Positions 32,271-41,429 of a DNA stretch of 64,000 nucleotides are shown here, piece after piece (position 1 is the stretch's first letter; each line of letters begins with the position of its first letter). The DNA comes from UBA2387 sp019454665 (GTDB taxonomy: Bacteria; Armatimonadota; Fimbriimonadia; Fimbriimonadales; Fimbriimonadaceae), in NCBI GenBank assembly GCA_045862995.1, contig BTVX01000003.1:131145-195144 (forward strand), read 5' to 3'. Under the pieces are notes generated by a model, which did not search any database, had not been told where the DNA came from, and was given only the letters and a program-made list of their open reading frames with translations. The position numbers and the translations under genes are program-made.

Positions 32271-33215
32271 CTAGCGCAAGAGATCCTGGTCCGGGCGGAA
32301 GAAGCAGGAGTACGAAGCGGTCGCGCCGGAGATGGTGCAGCCCCACATGGTCAGCGGGTTGCCCTGAGCGTCGATGTTCGCGAACGGCGTGCCGTAGTAG
32401 TCCCGGATGTACTCGGGGGCGAGGACGCCCTTCGGACCCACGCGGAAGAACTTCGCCGACGTGTCCGTGCGGCTGCTGTTCGTGCCGTTTCCGTACACCC
32501 AGCACTGGCCGCCCGTGCCCCAGAACCACGCCCAGCCCGATGACGAACCGCCCGAGTAGGGCGGCGCCGTCGGATTGAACCGGCATGGGATGTCGCCCAC
32601 CGACCCCGCGAAGTCGCACCGCAGGTTCGGGTTGCTGATCGCACGTCCTTCGCGACCCCGGTTGCCGTTGCCGCTCCAGAACATGACCAGCTTCGAGGGC
32701 AACGCCACCTCGCTCGTGCTGAGCGTGTGCAACAGGCCGTTGTAGGTGAAGTGCTGCGTCGCGGGTGCGCGCCGCATGGCCCCGGCGAAGTCCGCCGCGT
32801 CCGCCGTGGAACGGACCTTGGTGAACCCGGTGCCGTCCAGAATGTCCCAGTTCTTCATGTAGGGCTGCATGGAGTTGGCCCAGTAGGTCTGGTTCTGGCT
32901 CCGGCGGAACGGCGTGTCCCAAACGTCCGAGGTCTTCCAGTCGAAGGGAATCGGGTGGATGACGTTCCAAGTCGCCGAGCCGATGCCGCCGCCGGGACCG
33001 TCGTCGCGGCGAGAGTAAGACAGCGCGAACAAGTCGTCGTTGTCGGCCGCGTAGATCGCCATGGACGTGCCCATCTGCTTGACGTTGCTCAGGTTGGTGG
33101 TCTTCTTGGCAGACTCCTTGGCCTGGGCGTAGACGGGGAAGAGCATCGCCGCGAGAATCGCGATGATCGCGATCACGACGAGCAGTTCGATGAGGGTGAA
33201 GCCCTTGCGTCGCAT
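32271..33215 (-). CDS. Prepilin-like protein, tandem copy C
   Basis: The 314-residue protein starts MRRKGFTLIELLVVIAI after GGAGGA. It is the closest relative of copy B, with a short GPGGGIGSATW insertion near residue 80 and altered residues around GSVGDIPCRF. An upstream in-frame start would add 46 residues with no prepilin character and is rejected. Promoter, leader and ribosome site closely match copy B, indicating recent duplication of the whole unit. Confidence 0.85.
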   Translation of the reverse strand: MRRKGFTLIELLVVIAIIAILAAMLFPVYAQAKESAKKTTNLSNVKQMGTSMAIYAADNDDLFALSYSRRDDGPGGGIGSATWNVIHPIPFDWKTSDVWDTPFRRSQNQTYWANSMQPYMKNWDILDGTGFTKVRSTADAADFAGAMRRAPATQHFTYNGLLHTLSTSEVALPSKLVMFWSGNGNRGREGRAISNPNLRCDFAGSVGDIPCRFNPTAPPYSGGSSSGWAWFWGTGGQCWVYGNGTNSSRTDTSAKFFRVGPKGVLAPEYIRDYYGTPFANIDAQGNPLTMWGCTISGATASYSCFFRPDQDLLR

Positions 33216-33324
33216 GATGTGTTCCTCCAATCGGCTCCTTGAGCGCCCGCCCACTGCCCGAACATGAACAACAGATGTACTGCAATGAGCCTGCGGGCCG
33301 GGCCGCAGAGCCAATCTGGACACC

Positions 33325-33353
33325 ATTGTAACAAACTGAATGAAATCTGACAA
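33325..33353 (-). promoter_or_regulatory. Promoter of pseudopilin copy C
   Basis: On the minus strand -35 TTGTCA (33348-33353) and -10 TACAAT (33325-33330) are separated by 17 bp. The leader to ATG 33215 would be about 103 nt. Confidence 0.7.
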
Positions 33354-33438
33354 GGTTTTTGACAGAATTTGTTCAGAAAAATGTCCGGAGGCGGAACTTT
33401 ACGGGGCGATGATTGGGTATGGGCGTGTCCGCACAGCG

Positions 33439-34101
33439 TCAACCAACGGGCGCCATCGCCGCAATGGCGGCGACCACCTGGTCCACCGACATGCCGTCGG
33501 TCACCAACTCGGGAACCCCGGGAGCCAACACCAGCGGGCTGTCCTCGCGCGTCATGTCCCGGTGGTCGCGTTCCGCGATCTGAGCGCGGACCTCTTCGAA
33601 AGAGGCCGGGGTCCCCCGGGCCTGCAGCTCCGCACACCGGCGGCGGGCGCGTTCATCGAGCGTCGCCGTCAGGAACACGCGCACGTCGGCCTCTGGAGCG
33701 ACCACCGTCGTCACATCCCGGCCCTCCAGAACCACGCCACCCGCTGCGACCATCTCCTTCTGCCTCTTGACCAACAACCGTCGAACGGGCGAGTGGACGC
33801 TGAGGGCGCTGGCGAAATCGCCGACCTCGGGCAACCGGATCTGACGGGTGACCTCCTCCCCGTCGAGGTACACCGCTTGCGGGTCGCCTTGTCCGAACAC
33901 GATCGTCGTTCGATCTCCCAAATCGGCCGCGGCCTCCCCGTCCTCTGCGGTCAGCCCGGCCCGCATCGCCTTGAGCGCAAGCGCGCGGTACATGGCCCCG
34001 GTGTCCAGGTAGGTCAAACCGAGGCGCTTGGCGACCAGCTTGGACACCGTGCTCTTGCCCGCGCCGGCGGGCCCGTCAATCGCGATGACCATCTTACGCA
34101 T
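33439..34101 (-). CDS. cmk: Cytidylate kinase
   Basis: The 220-residue enzyme has the P-loop IDGPAGAGKSTVSKLVAKRLG, then LDTGAMYRALALKA, VVLEGRDVTTVVAPEADVRVFL and the lid region. These features define CMP/dCMP kinases. It makes CDP and dCDP from the monophosphates using ATP. Its start overlaps the aroA stop by 8 bp, so it is the last gene of the flotillin-flotillin-aroA-cmk operon. The aroA-cmk order is common in bacteria. Confidence 0.95.
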   Translation of the reverse strand: MRKMVIAIDGPAGAGKSTVSKLVAKRLGLTYLDTGAMYRALALKAMRAGLTAEDGEAAADLGDRTTIVFGQGDPQAVYLDGEEVTRQIRLPEVGDFASALSVHSPVRRLLVKRQKEMVAAGGVVLEGRDVTTVVAPEADVRVFLTATLDERARRRCAELQARGTPASFEEVRAQIAERDHRDMTREDSPLVLAPGVPELVTDGMSVDQVVAAIAAMAPVG

Positions 34102-35377
34102 AGGTGAGTTTCCAAAGGTCGTCGGCGAACGCGGGGAAACTGGTTTGGATGGCTTCCGAGCCTTCGATGACGGTCTCCCCGTGGGCGATCAGCCCGGCAA
34201 CCGCGAAGGCCATGCCGATGCGGTGGTCGCCATCGGTTTGGATCGTCGCACCGCGGAGCTGGACCGGGCCCTCGATCTCCATCCCATCTTCCCGGGTCTC
34301 GACACGCGCGCCCATCGCCCGAAGCCCTTCGGCTACGCGTTCGATGCGGTCGCTTTCCTTCACACGCAGTTCGCTGGCATCGCGGATGACGCTGACGCCG
34401 TCGCATTGGGTGGCCATGACGGCCAGCACCGGAATCTCGTCAATGAGCCGCGGGACCAAACCGCCACCGATCTCGAAGGGCCGCAGGTCGCCCCCGTCTT
34501 GGATGGTCAGGTCGGCGACGGGCTCGCCCATCTGGTCGCGATGCGCCTCGGCGAACCACTTGACGCCCGCTTGGTCGAACACGTCCAGAACCCCCGTGCG
34601 GGCAGGGTTCACGCCAACGTCCTCCAGAGTCAACCTAGCCGCAGGCAACAGAGCCGCCGCGACCATGAAGAACGCCGCGCTCGAGATGTCGGCGGGAACG
34701 GCGAAATCGAAGGGCTGGACGGTCTGTCCGCCTCGGAGCGAAACGATGTGCCGCTCGCCCTCCCGCTGGCGGTCCATCTGCACCCCGCATGCGTCCAACA
34801 TGCGCTCGGTGTGGTCGCGGGTGAGGGTCTCCTCCTCGACCGTGGTCGTGCCCTCGGCCCGGAGGCCCGCCAGCAGGATGCAGCTCTTGATCTGAGCGCT
34901 GGCTATGGGGGTTGCGTACCGGATGCCCTGGAGACTGCCGCCGTGGATCGTGATCGGAGGTCGGTCGCCTTCGACGCGAGCTCCCATCAAACGCAACGGC
35001 TCGGCGATGCGGCCCATCGGCCGGCGGCTGAGCGAGGCGTCGCCGGCGAGCGTGGCCGTGAGGGGTCGCGAGGCGATGAGGCCGCTGAGCAACCGCATGG
35101 TCGTGCCCGAGTTGCCACAATCCAGGACACCCTCGGGGGCATGCCACTCGCTTGGATGCAAAAGCCAGCCGTCCTCGACGGCCTCGACGCGCAGGCCCGT
35201 GGCTTCCAAACACCGGCGCGTCGCCTCGGCGTCCTCCGAGCCCAGCGGGCTCCGCACCCGGCTCACGCCCGAAGCGATGGCCCCGAACATCAGCGCCCGA
35301 TGAGTGAGCGATTTGTCCGAAGGAGGGCGGTACCGACCTTCGATCGCGGCGGCGGGCCCGATGCGCAAGGATGCCAT
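34094..35377 (-). CDS. aroA: 3-phosphoshikimate 1-carboxyvinyltransferase (EPSP synthase)
   Basis: The 427-residue enzyme shows the AroA signatures PPSDKSLTHRALM, LDCGNSGTTMRLLSGL, SLSRRPMGRIAEPL, IASAQIKSCILLAGL, DISSAAFFMVAAALL, and RVKESDRIERVAEGL. It joins phosphoenolpyruvate to shikimate-3-phosphate in the shikimate pathway. Two ATGs are possible, 35377 and 35398 (seven more residues, MPQWCQL). The shorter one fits the family N-terminus better; neither has a clear ribosome site. It is 37 bp downstream of the first flotillin-like gene and overlaps cmk. Confidence 0.94.
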   Translation of the reverse strand: MASLRIGPAAAIEGRYRPPSDKSLTHRALMFGAIASGVSRVRSPLGSEDAEATRRCLEATGLRVEAVEDGWLLHPSEWHAPEGVLDCGNSGTTMRLLSGLIASRPLTATLAGDASLSRRPMGRIAEPLRLMGARVEGDRPPITIHGGSLQGIRYATPIASAQIKSCILLAGLRAEGTTTVEEETLTRDHTERMLDACGVQMDRQREGERHIVSLRGGQTVQPFDFAVPADISSAAFFMVAAALLPAARLTLEDVGVNPARTGVLDVFDQAGVKWFAEAHRDQMGEPVADLTIQDGGDLRPFEIGGGLVPRLIDEIPVLAVMATQCDGVSVIRDASELRVKESDRIERVAEGLRAMGARVETREDGMEIEGPVQLRGATIQTDGDHRIGMAFAVAGLIAHGETVIEGSEAIQTSFPAFADDLWKLTYA

Positions 35378-35414
35378 GAGTTGGCACCATTGTGGCATCC
35401 CGAGTCGCTTGGTC

Positions 35415-36680
35415 CTATTTGGACTGGGGCGGTGGCGGCGGCTCGAACGAGATGACCGGTCCGGGCGACGTCGGCTTCTCGGCCAGCTTGGCCTTGACCA
35501 TCTCGACCACGTCCACCCCGAACAGGCTGTTCAGTTGCTCGACCATCGAGAGCGCCTTCGGCGGCAGGGCGGGCGACGACCCGTCCACCATGGTGATGCG
35601 GTCAATCTGGGTGTTCGAGATCGTGTCCACGACCGCCGTGATGATCGGCTCCAGTTTTTGCAGCACCAGCACGTCGCGCGCGTTCGGGCCCCAGTTGTCG
35701 GCGATTTTGGAAAGGGCGTCTGCGCGGGCCTTGCCGTCTTCGATGATCGGGGCGACCAGTGCCTTGGCTTCGGCTTCGGCGGCTTCCATCTGCGCGATCG
35801 CGGGCTTGACCACGTCGGCCTGCAACCGCCCGCGCACCTGTTCGATGCGGGCCTCCTGCACCTTGACTTCGGCCTTGGACTGGGCCACTTGAGCCGCGAC
35901 CTGGGCCAGTTCTTCGGCCACCAGCGCCTGTTCGCGGCTGCGGATGTCCACCAGCTTCTTGGCGGCTTCGGCTTTGGCGATGGCCGTGCGCGATTCGACT
36001 TGGGCGCGGACTTCGCGTTCGCGGTTCTCGGCGGCGCGGACCACGGCCTCGGCTTTGGCACGGGCCTCGGCGATGCGGGCGCGGGAGATCAGTTGGGCGT
36101 TCTTGCCTCGGCCGATGGAGTCCAGGTAGCCGGCCTCGTCGTGGACGTTTTGGATCTTGAGCGTGTCCACCACCAGGCCGAGCCGCGTCATGTCCTCCTC
36201 GACTTCGTGGACGAGCCTTTCGGCGAACAGCAGCTTGTCCTCGTTGACCTCTTCGGGCGTCATCGTGGCGAGCACGCCGCGCAACGCGCCTTCGAGGTTG
36301 TCCTTGATGATCTGGATGATCTCGGGGCGGGCCTTGCCCAGGAAGCGTTCGGCCGCGTTGTTGAGCAGGGGCGCGTGGCCCGCGATCTTGACGTTGGCGA
36401 CGCCTTGAACGGTGAGCGGAACGCCGCCTTTGGAGTACGCGCCCGTGGCGCTCACGTCAATGACCATGTTGGTCAGGTCCATGCGGTCCACCCGCTCGAA
36501 GAACGGCACGCGAAGTCCCAAGCCGCCGCGGATGAAGCGCACGCCGCGCCCAGAGATGATGGCCACCTCGTTCGGCGGAACGAGGATGATGATGTTGCGG
36601 ATGTTCACGAAGATCAGCAACGCAAGGACGGCGAACAGGAGGAGTCCGCCCTGAATGATCGTCAGAACGAGGTCGTTCAC
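35415..36680 (-). CDS. Flotillin-like SPFH-domain protein (copy 1)
   Basis: The 421-residue protein has one N-terminal membrane segment (IIQGGLLLFAVLALLIFVNI), an SPFH domain (VPPNEVAIISGRGVRF, TVQGVANVKIAG, GALRGVLATMTPEEVNED, LGLVVDTLKIQNVHD) and a long Ala/Glu-rich coiled coil (AKAEAVVRAAENREREVRAQ onward). The C-terminus is proline-rich. Flotillins form membrane microdomain scaffolds. Its ATG overlaps the upstream flotillin stop (36677-36680), so both are made together, likely as a hetero-oligomer. Confidence 0.9.
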   Translation of the reverse strand: MNDLVLTIIQGGLLLFAVLALLIFVNIRNIIILVPPNEVAIISGRGVRFIRGGLGLRVPFFERVDRMDLTNMVIDVSATGAYSKGGVPLTVQGVANVKIAGHAPLLNNAAERFLGKARPEIIQIIKDNLEGALRGVLATMTPEEVNEDKLLFAERLVHEVEEDMTRLGLVVDTLKIQNVHDEAGYLDSIGRGKNAQLISRARIAEARAKAEAVVRAAENREREVRAQVESRTAIAKAEAAKKLVDIRSREQALVAEELAQVAAQVAQSKAEVKVQEARIEQVRGRLQADVVKPAIAQMEAAEAEAKALVAPIIEDGKARADALSKIADNWGPNARDVLVLQKLEPIITAVVDTISNTQIDRITMVDGSSPALPPKALSMVEQLNSLFGVDVVEMVKAKLAEKPTSPGPVISFEPPPPPQSK

Positions 36681-37960
36681 GATTGCACCTCCGGATTGGA
36701 TTTGCCGGAAAGGGCTTTGGCCACGTCAATGCCGGTCGTCTTGGCGACGGATTGAAGGATGGCGTTCAGCATGTCGGGGTACGCCGAAATGTAGTTGGCG
36801 AGCACCTTGCCCTCGCCTCCGTCCACCATGTTGATGCTGGCGATTTGGATTTTCGCAACGCCCTTGGCCGCGTTGTGGAGGATCTTCTCGATGTCTTCCA
36901 GCACCTGGATGCTCATGGCGTCTTCGCCCGCCTTGTCCCACGCCTCGTTCATCAGGCGCAGGGCCTCGGAAACGGCGACGCCGCGTTCGCGGACCAGAGC
37001 GGCTTCGCCGCGCGCCCGGAACATCTCGGCTTCGCGTTCGGCCTCGGCGGGAAGGACCCGGTCGGCCCTAAGCCGGATGCCCTCGAGTTCGGCGCGGATG
37101 CGCTGAAGTTCTTGTTCGGCCTCGGCGCGGGCTTGGCGGGCTGCGGCGAGCACGCGCTCTTCTTCGGATTTGACTTCGGCTTCGAGTTCGGCCAGCACTC
37201 GCCGGAGGTCGTTTTCCATTTGCCTGACTTGGGCTTCGACCTGCGCTTCGGTGACGCTGGCTTTGGCGCGGTTCTCGGCTTCGGCGAGTTCGGCTTCGCG
37301 TCGCGCGTCGCTCTCGGCCATCTCGGCGTCGCGGATGACGTTGGCGATGGCTTCGCGACCGATCGAGTCGAGGTACTGGACCTCGTCGCTTACATGTTGA
37401 ATCTTGAGGGTCTCGAGTTGGATGCCGAGCTTGTTGAGGTCGGAAATGGACTCGTGGCCGAGTTCTTCGGCGAACCGCAGACGGTCTTGATTGACCTCTT
37501 CCGGGGTCAGCTTGGCGAGAACGCCCCGCAGGTGGCCCTCCAGCGTCTCTTTCGCCACGCGTTGGATGTCGCGTTGGTCGCGACCCAGGAATCGCTCGAT
37601 GGCGTTGCCGATGAGCTTGGGGTCGTTCGAGACCTTGACGTTGGCGATGGCGTTCACGGCAAGCGGAATGCCGCCCTTGGAGTAGGCGCCGCGCACGCTG
37701 ATGGGAACCTCTAAAACGTTCATGGACATGACGTCCACCTTGCGGATCCAAGGAATCTCAAACGCGGCGCCGCCGAAAATGGGTCGGTAACCCCGCCGGC
37801 TCTCGCCTACGCGGCTTTTGCCGCCCGAGAGGATCAGCACCTTGTTGGGAGGGCAGATGCGGCGCAAACGCACCAGCATGCTGAACAGCGTCAGCATCAC
37901 GACGGCCGCGACGAGCGCGGGAATCCAGTCCGATGCCTGCAGTAGTCTTTCGAAGTCCAA
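36677..37960 (-). CDS. Flotillin-like SPFH-domain protein (copy 2)
   Basis: The 427-residue protein starts at a TTG (37960) placed 7 nt after AGGAG (37968-37972); no ATG fits. It begins MDFERLLQASDWIPALVAAV, a membrane segment, then an SPFH domain (CPPNKVLILSGGKSR, AVNAIANVKVSND, GHLRGVLAKLTPEEVNQD, LGIQLETLKIQHVSD) and a long charged coiled coil. It is clearly homologous to copy 1 and translationally coupled to it. The operon continues into aroA and cmk, which probably reflects shared transcription and not shared function. Confidence 0.88.
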   Translation of the reverse strand: MDFERLLQASDWIPALVAAVVMLTLFSMLVRLRRICPPNKVLILSGGKSRVGESRRGYRPIFGGAAFEIPWIRKVDVMSMNVLEVPISVRGAYSKGGIPLAVNAIANVKVSNDPKLIGNAIERFLGRDQRDIQRVAKETLEGHLRGVLAKLTPEEVNQDRLRFAEELGHESISDLNKLGIQLETLKIQHVSDEVQYLDSIGREAIANVIRDAEMAESDARREAELAEAENRAKASVTEAQVEAQVRQMENDLRRVLAELEAEVKSEEERVLAAARQARAEAEQELQRIRAELEGIRLRADRVLPAEAEREAEMFRARGEAALVRERGVAVSEALRLMNEAWDKAGEDAMSIQVLEDIEKILHNAAKGVAKIQIASINMVDGGEGKVLANYISAYPDMLNAILQSVAKTTGIDVAKALSGKSNPEVQS

Positions 37961-38076
37961 TCTCGTTCTCCTGTGAGCCAGACATTCTGGATACGGAGCA
38001 GAACTCCTGCCGGTTGAGCCGTAGCGGCCCAAAGTTGCATTCGCAGGGCGGTCTGGGTCACGATGCAACGGTTCCG

Positions 38077-38409
38077 ATGCCCGTCTTCGAGTTCCGTTGC
38101 GTCCAGTGCCGAAGTCGGTTCGCCAAACTGGTCGGCATGACCGCCGAGCCGGACGATTTGACCTGCCCCAAGTGCGGGTCGCCGGGGGCCGAACGCTTGG
38201 TCAGCCGATTCGTGCGCGGACGCAGCGACGACGACCGTGTGGACGAACTCGCCGACCGCGTCGAACTGATGGGCGAGCCCGAGAGTCCCAGTGCGATGCG
38301 CGGCTTGGTGCGCGAAATGGGCAAGGCGATGGAAGAAGACATGGCCGACGAAATGGAAGAACTCTACGAGGCCGATGTCTCGGGCGAATCGGTGGACGAA
38401 GACCTATGA
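38077..38409 (+). CDS. FmdB-type zinc-ribbon protein
   Basis: The 110-residue protein starts MPVFEFRCVQCRSRFAKLV and has the CxxC...CPKCGSPGAERLVS pattern of the FmdB/CxxC_CxxC_SSSS putative regulatory family. The second half is highly acidic (GKAMEEDMADEMEELYEADV). FmdB was named as a regulator of formamidase, but the role of most members is unknown. ATG 38077 is chosen because the zinc ribbon starts there. Its stop overlaps the tdk start (ATGA, 38406-38409). Confidence 0.88.
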   Translation: MPVFEFRCVQCRSRFAKLVGMTAEPDDLTCPKCGSPGAERLVSRFVRGRSDDDRVDELADRVELMGEPESPSAMRGLVREMGKAMEEDMADEMEELYEADVSGESVDEDL

Positions 38410-39074
38410 AGAAAGCGGGAGACATCACCGTCATCTGCGGCAGCATGTTCGCAGGCAAAACCGAGGAACTCATCCGCCGCGCGCGACGCGCCCTCTACGC
38501 CAAACGCAAGGTCCAGGTGTTCAAACCCCGCGTGGACAGCCGCTATCACGAGTCCATGGTGGTGACCCACGAGGGAGTGCGGCACGAGGCGGTGCCCGTT
38601 TCCGGGGTCCGGGAGTTGGCCGAAGCGATCGCCGACGACACCGATGTCGTGCTGCTCGACGAGGCGCAGTTCTTCAGCAAGGACATCGTGCCTTTGGTTC
38701 AAGCGCTGGCTCGGTGCGGGCGCGACGTGATCGTGGCGGGGCTCGACCAGGATTTTCGACGCGAGCCGTTCGGCCCGATGCCCCAGCTGTTGGCGATCGC
38801 CGACGAGGTGGTGAAGTTGAGGGCGATCTGCATGAAGTCGGGCGACCCCGCCAGCCACACCTACCGGATCATTGACGGCAAACCGGCGGCAGCCGACGAC
38901 CCGATCATCCTGATCGGCGCCACGGAGAGCTACGAGGCGCGCAGCCGAGCCGAGCATCGGCTGGCGGGCGAACCGCCTGTGCCTCGGGGACCAAAGCCTT
39001 GGCTCAAGCTGATCGAGCCCGCTGGGCGCAACAAGAAGGGTGGAAGAGCGAAGCCCCGAAAGCCCACGAGCTAG
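38406..39074 (+). CDS. tdk: Thymidine kinase, type II, without the full zinc site
   Basis: The 222-residue enzyme has the P-loop CGSMFAGKTEELIRRARRA, the Walker B-like VVLLDEAQFF with the catalytic Glu, GLDQDFRREPFGPMPQLLA, and the lasso-domain end ESYEARSRAEH. It phosphorylates thymidine and deoxyuridine for salvage. Type II enzymes usually hold zinc with four Cys (ICxxC and ARCRKCH). Here only Cys142 remains; the others are Ser145, Ser180 and Glu183. The structural zinc is therefore probably absent. It is coupled to the FmdB-like gene. Confidence 0.93.
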   Translation: MKKAGDITVICGSMFAGKTEELIRRARRALYAKRKVQVFKPRVDSRYHESMVVTHEGVRHEAVPVSGVRELAEAIADDTDVVLLDEAQFFSKDIVPLVQALARCGRDVIVAGLDQDFRREPFGPMPQLLAIADEVVKLRAICMKSGDPASHTYRIIDGKPAAADDPIILIGATESYEARSRAEHRLAGEPPVPRGPKPWLKLIEPAGRNKKGGRAKPRKPTS

Positions 39075-39251
39075 CAGGTTCTCCAGATTCTCTTGCAGGG
39101 CCTTTAGGGATGTTCGCTTGCCTTCCGAGAATTCAACTGCAACAGTCTGTGGACAACGCGTGAAGACCGGCGTTCTCCTCTGGGGAATCGGGTCGCTTCA
39201 GCCGATCATTTCGTCACGTCGCCCCAGGTCTGCTGGATTCGAAGAGCGCCA

Positions 39252-40208
39252 ATGGTACAGCCGCATTTGAAGTCGCAAGAAACGCTCAACGACATCGCCA
39301 CGAACACGGGCGATCTGCCGGCATTTCCGGCAGCGGCCCTGCAGATCATGCGGGAGTCCGAGTCGCCCACGTGTACAGCCGCACGCATCGCCGAGCTGAT
39401 CAACCACGATCCGGCCCTGTGCGCCCGCGTGTTGCGATTGGCGAACAGTCCGTACTACGGCTTGGCGCGACAGGTGGCCGATGTTCAGGACGCCGTGGTG
39501 CTCCTCGGCTTGAGAAGCGTCCGCAACCTGGCGATGGTCGCGGCGACCTATGCCTGGATGTCCCAGCCGATCCGGGCCTACGACCTGCAGCCCAAGCAGA
39601 TGTGGGTGAACGCGTTCGGCACGGCCAACATCGCCCAGGAAGTCGCCCGCATGGTGCGTGTGCCCGATGTGGACCACGTCTTCACCGCTGGTTTGTTGCA
39701 CGATTTGGGGAAGATCGCTATCGGTCTTTGGCTCGAGAAGCGCGCCCACGGCACCGTTCGCGTGCTGGTGCGGCAACTGCTCCGCAAGAACGCCACGTTC
39801 GATTTGGTCGAGCGACAAGTCTTGGGCTTCACCCACGCCGACGCGGGGAGCTATCTGGCCGAGTTGTGGAACCTGCCCAAGTCCATCGTGGACGCCATCA
39901 AGTACCACCACGACCCAGACTTGTGCGATCCGGCCTCGAAGATCGTGGATTGCGTTCATGTCGGGATGGTGCTCAGCGAGAGCATGACCACCCAGATCCT
40001 CGCCGAGTTCGATGCCGAGGAAGGCGCGACGCCCGACGAGGCCGAGCCGGTTCTCGACCACAACGAGCCGCAACGACCGAACGAGGGCGCCATGTTGCGG
40101 CTGCGTCTGAAAGACGAAGATCTGACGGACCTGAAAGAACGGTGCCTCGTCGCATTCCGAGGCTACGCCCAGATGTTCGAAGACCCCGGCACGCGGCGCG
40201 CCGCATGA
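39252..40208 (+). CDS. HDOD-domain signalling protein
   Basis: The 318-residue protein carries an HDOD domain: LPAFPAAALQIMRESESP, LINHDPALCARVLRLANSPYYG, VQDAVVLLGLRSVRNLAM, VFTAGLLHDLGKIAIGLWL (HD pair kept), LGFTHADAGSYLAELWNLP and VDAIKYHHDP. HDOD proteins act in regulation of motility and stress in partnership with two-component and chemotaxis systems. The next gene encodes a CheX phosphatase, which supports a chemotaxis or surface-behaviour role. The 177 bp before it show no clear promoter or gene. Confidence 0.9.
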   Translation: MVQPHLKSQETLNDIATNTGDLPAFPAAALQIMRESESPTCTAARIAELINHDPALCARVLRLANSPYYGLARQVADVQDAVVLLGLRSVRNLAMVAATYAWMSQPIRAYDLQPKQMWVNAFGTANIAQEVARMVRVPDVDHVFTAGLLHDLGKIAIGLWLEKRAHGTVRVLVRQLLRKNATFDLVERQVLGFTHADAGSYLAELWNLPKSIVDAIKYHHDPDLCDPASKIVDCVHVGMVLSESMTTQILAEFDAEEGATPDEAEPVLDHNEPQRPNEGAMLRLRLKDEDLTDLKERCLVAFRGYAQMFEDPGTRRAA

Positions 40209-40336
40209 CCTAAGCATCGGCGTCACAACCTCCGACAATTGCCGTTGGAGGCCCTGACGGTTTATCGAGTTGGGGCAAAGCGAATGGCTTCGATCAAGAG
40301 CAAGGCTTTGTGCGCGGATACTCCCGAGGTGGTCGT

Positions 40337-40825
40337 TTGAAGGCCGAGTACGTCAACCCGTTTGTGGCTGCCACCGGTCAGACGTTGCGAGAAGTGCTGG
40401 GTATCGCCGTTCGGCGCGGCGAGCCCGACGCCTTGGCAGAACTCGCCACCCATGAACAGGTCAACATCGCCATCGGCATCACGGGAGATGTCCAAGGCAT
40501 GCTGATCGTCGGCATGTCGGTCCTCACCGCCGACCGAATCGCCAGCCAGATCACCCAACAACAGATCGTCACATTCGACCAAGTGGCCGCCCAAACCGTC
40601 GCCGAACTTTCGAACCGCATAGCGGACCACGCGATCATCGGGCTCGAGGACCACGGATACACGTGCGATGCCACACCGCCCACGGTGATTCGAGGCAAGA
40701 ACGTGAAGATGGACACGATGGGCGTCGCAACGCTCAAACTTCCGTTCGATCTGGGCGAGCACGGCGAAGTGACCATCGCGCTCAGTCTTGGCGAGCGGTT
40801 GGAAGGCCCGCTCTCCGCGGCTTAG
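40337..40825 (+). CDS. cheX: CheX-family chemotaxis phosphatase
   Basis: The 162-residue protein starts MKAEYVNPFVAATGQTLREV, the typical CheX N-terminus, from a TTG codon 7 nt after GAGG. The catalytic ExxN motif is present as Glu90-Leu-Ser-Asn93 within QTVAELSNRIADHAI, and the domain ends with VATLKLPFDLGEHGEVTIAL. CheX removes phosphate from CheY-P. A GTG farther upstream would add nine residues with no family support. It lies downstream of the HDOD gene. Confidence 0.85.
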   Translation: MKAEYVNPFVAATGQTLREVLGIAVRRGEPDALAELATHEQVNIAIGITGDVQGMLIVGMSVLTADRIASQITQQQIVTFDQVAAQTVAELSNRIADHAIIGLEDHGYTCDATPPTVIRGKNVKMDTMGVATLKLPFDLGEHGEVTIALSLGERLEGPLSAA

Positions 40826-40949
40826 CGTGACCTTCTTGCTCGACCGCGCCGTCAAGTAGAGCATCGTACTGCGCGTCGAACGATGTCCGGCCCCCGCCAT
40901 CGCGGCCGATGGCCGTCTCCCTTCTCGCTTCGTCGTCCGCGAGCGGGCC

Positions 40950-41423
40950 GTGTTCACGGGGGGTTCGTTCGAGGTCGTTCGCGAGCCAACGCCTTGGGTC
41001 AAGGACTACGACGCTTTGGAAGACGCCCTCCACGTGCTGCCTGCAAGGCACCGCCTGGAACGCTGGCTCGGACTGGTTGCGCTCCGCGGAGATTCGGTCG
41101 TCGGTACGTTGCTGGCTCTCGCCGACGATCCCACTTACGTCCCCCAGATCGGCGCCGAGGGCGTATGGGTGGTCGACATCCGTGTGGACCCTTCGGTGCG
41201 AGGCACGGGGGTGGGTTCGGCGCTCTGGGCGGCAGCCGAGGCTTGGACGCTGGAAACGGGGCGGTGCGAGCTGTGGGTCGAGACGCAGGACGTCAACGTG
41301 CCCGCTTGTCGTTTCTATCAGAAGATGGGCTGTAGAGTCGCTTCGGTGGACGCTCGCGCCTACCCGCCGGAGATGGGGGAAACTCGCGTGATCTGGGTCA
41401 AGCGACTTGTCCGTGGGCCTTAG
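40950..41423 (+). CDS. GNAT-family N-acetyltransferase
   Basis: The 157-residue protein has the GNAT core: GVWVVDIRVDPSVRGTGVGS (acetyl-CoA pyrophosphate-binding loop R-G-T-G-V-G), LWAAAEAWTLETGRCELWVE and NVPACRFYQKMGCR. The only usable start is GTG 40950 with no strong ribosome site. In-frame codons continue upstream to 40860 without a start, so the N-terminus is uncertain. The substrate is unknown. Confidence 0.75.
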   Translation: MFTGGSFEVVREPTPWVKDYDALEDALHVLPARHRLERWLGLVALRGDSVVGTLLALADDPTYVPQIGAEGVWVVDIRVDPSVRGTGVGSALWAAAEAWTLETGRCELWVETQDVNVPACRFYQKMGCRVASVDARAYPPEMGETRVIWVKRLVRGP

Positions 41424-41429
41424 GACGGC

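Noticed and set aside
29882..33215. Pseudopilin array considered as a CRISPR-like or satellite repeat
   Set aside because: Repetition comes from three homologous genes, not short spaced repeats; no CRISPR array or cas gene was seen in the window.
39075..39251. Gap before the HDOD gene checked for a small gene or RNA
   Set aside because: No reading frame with a ribosome site, no strong stem and no tRNA-like fold were found.
40284..40340. 18-codon frame ending at the cheX start
   Set aside because: There is no ribosome site and no similarity; it is probably chance.
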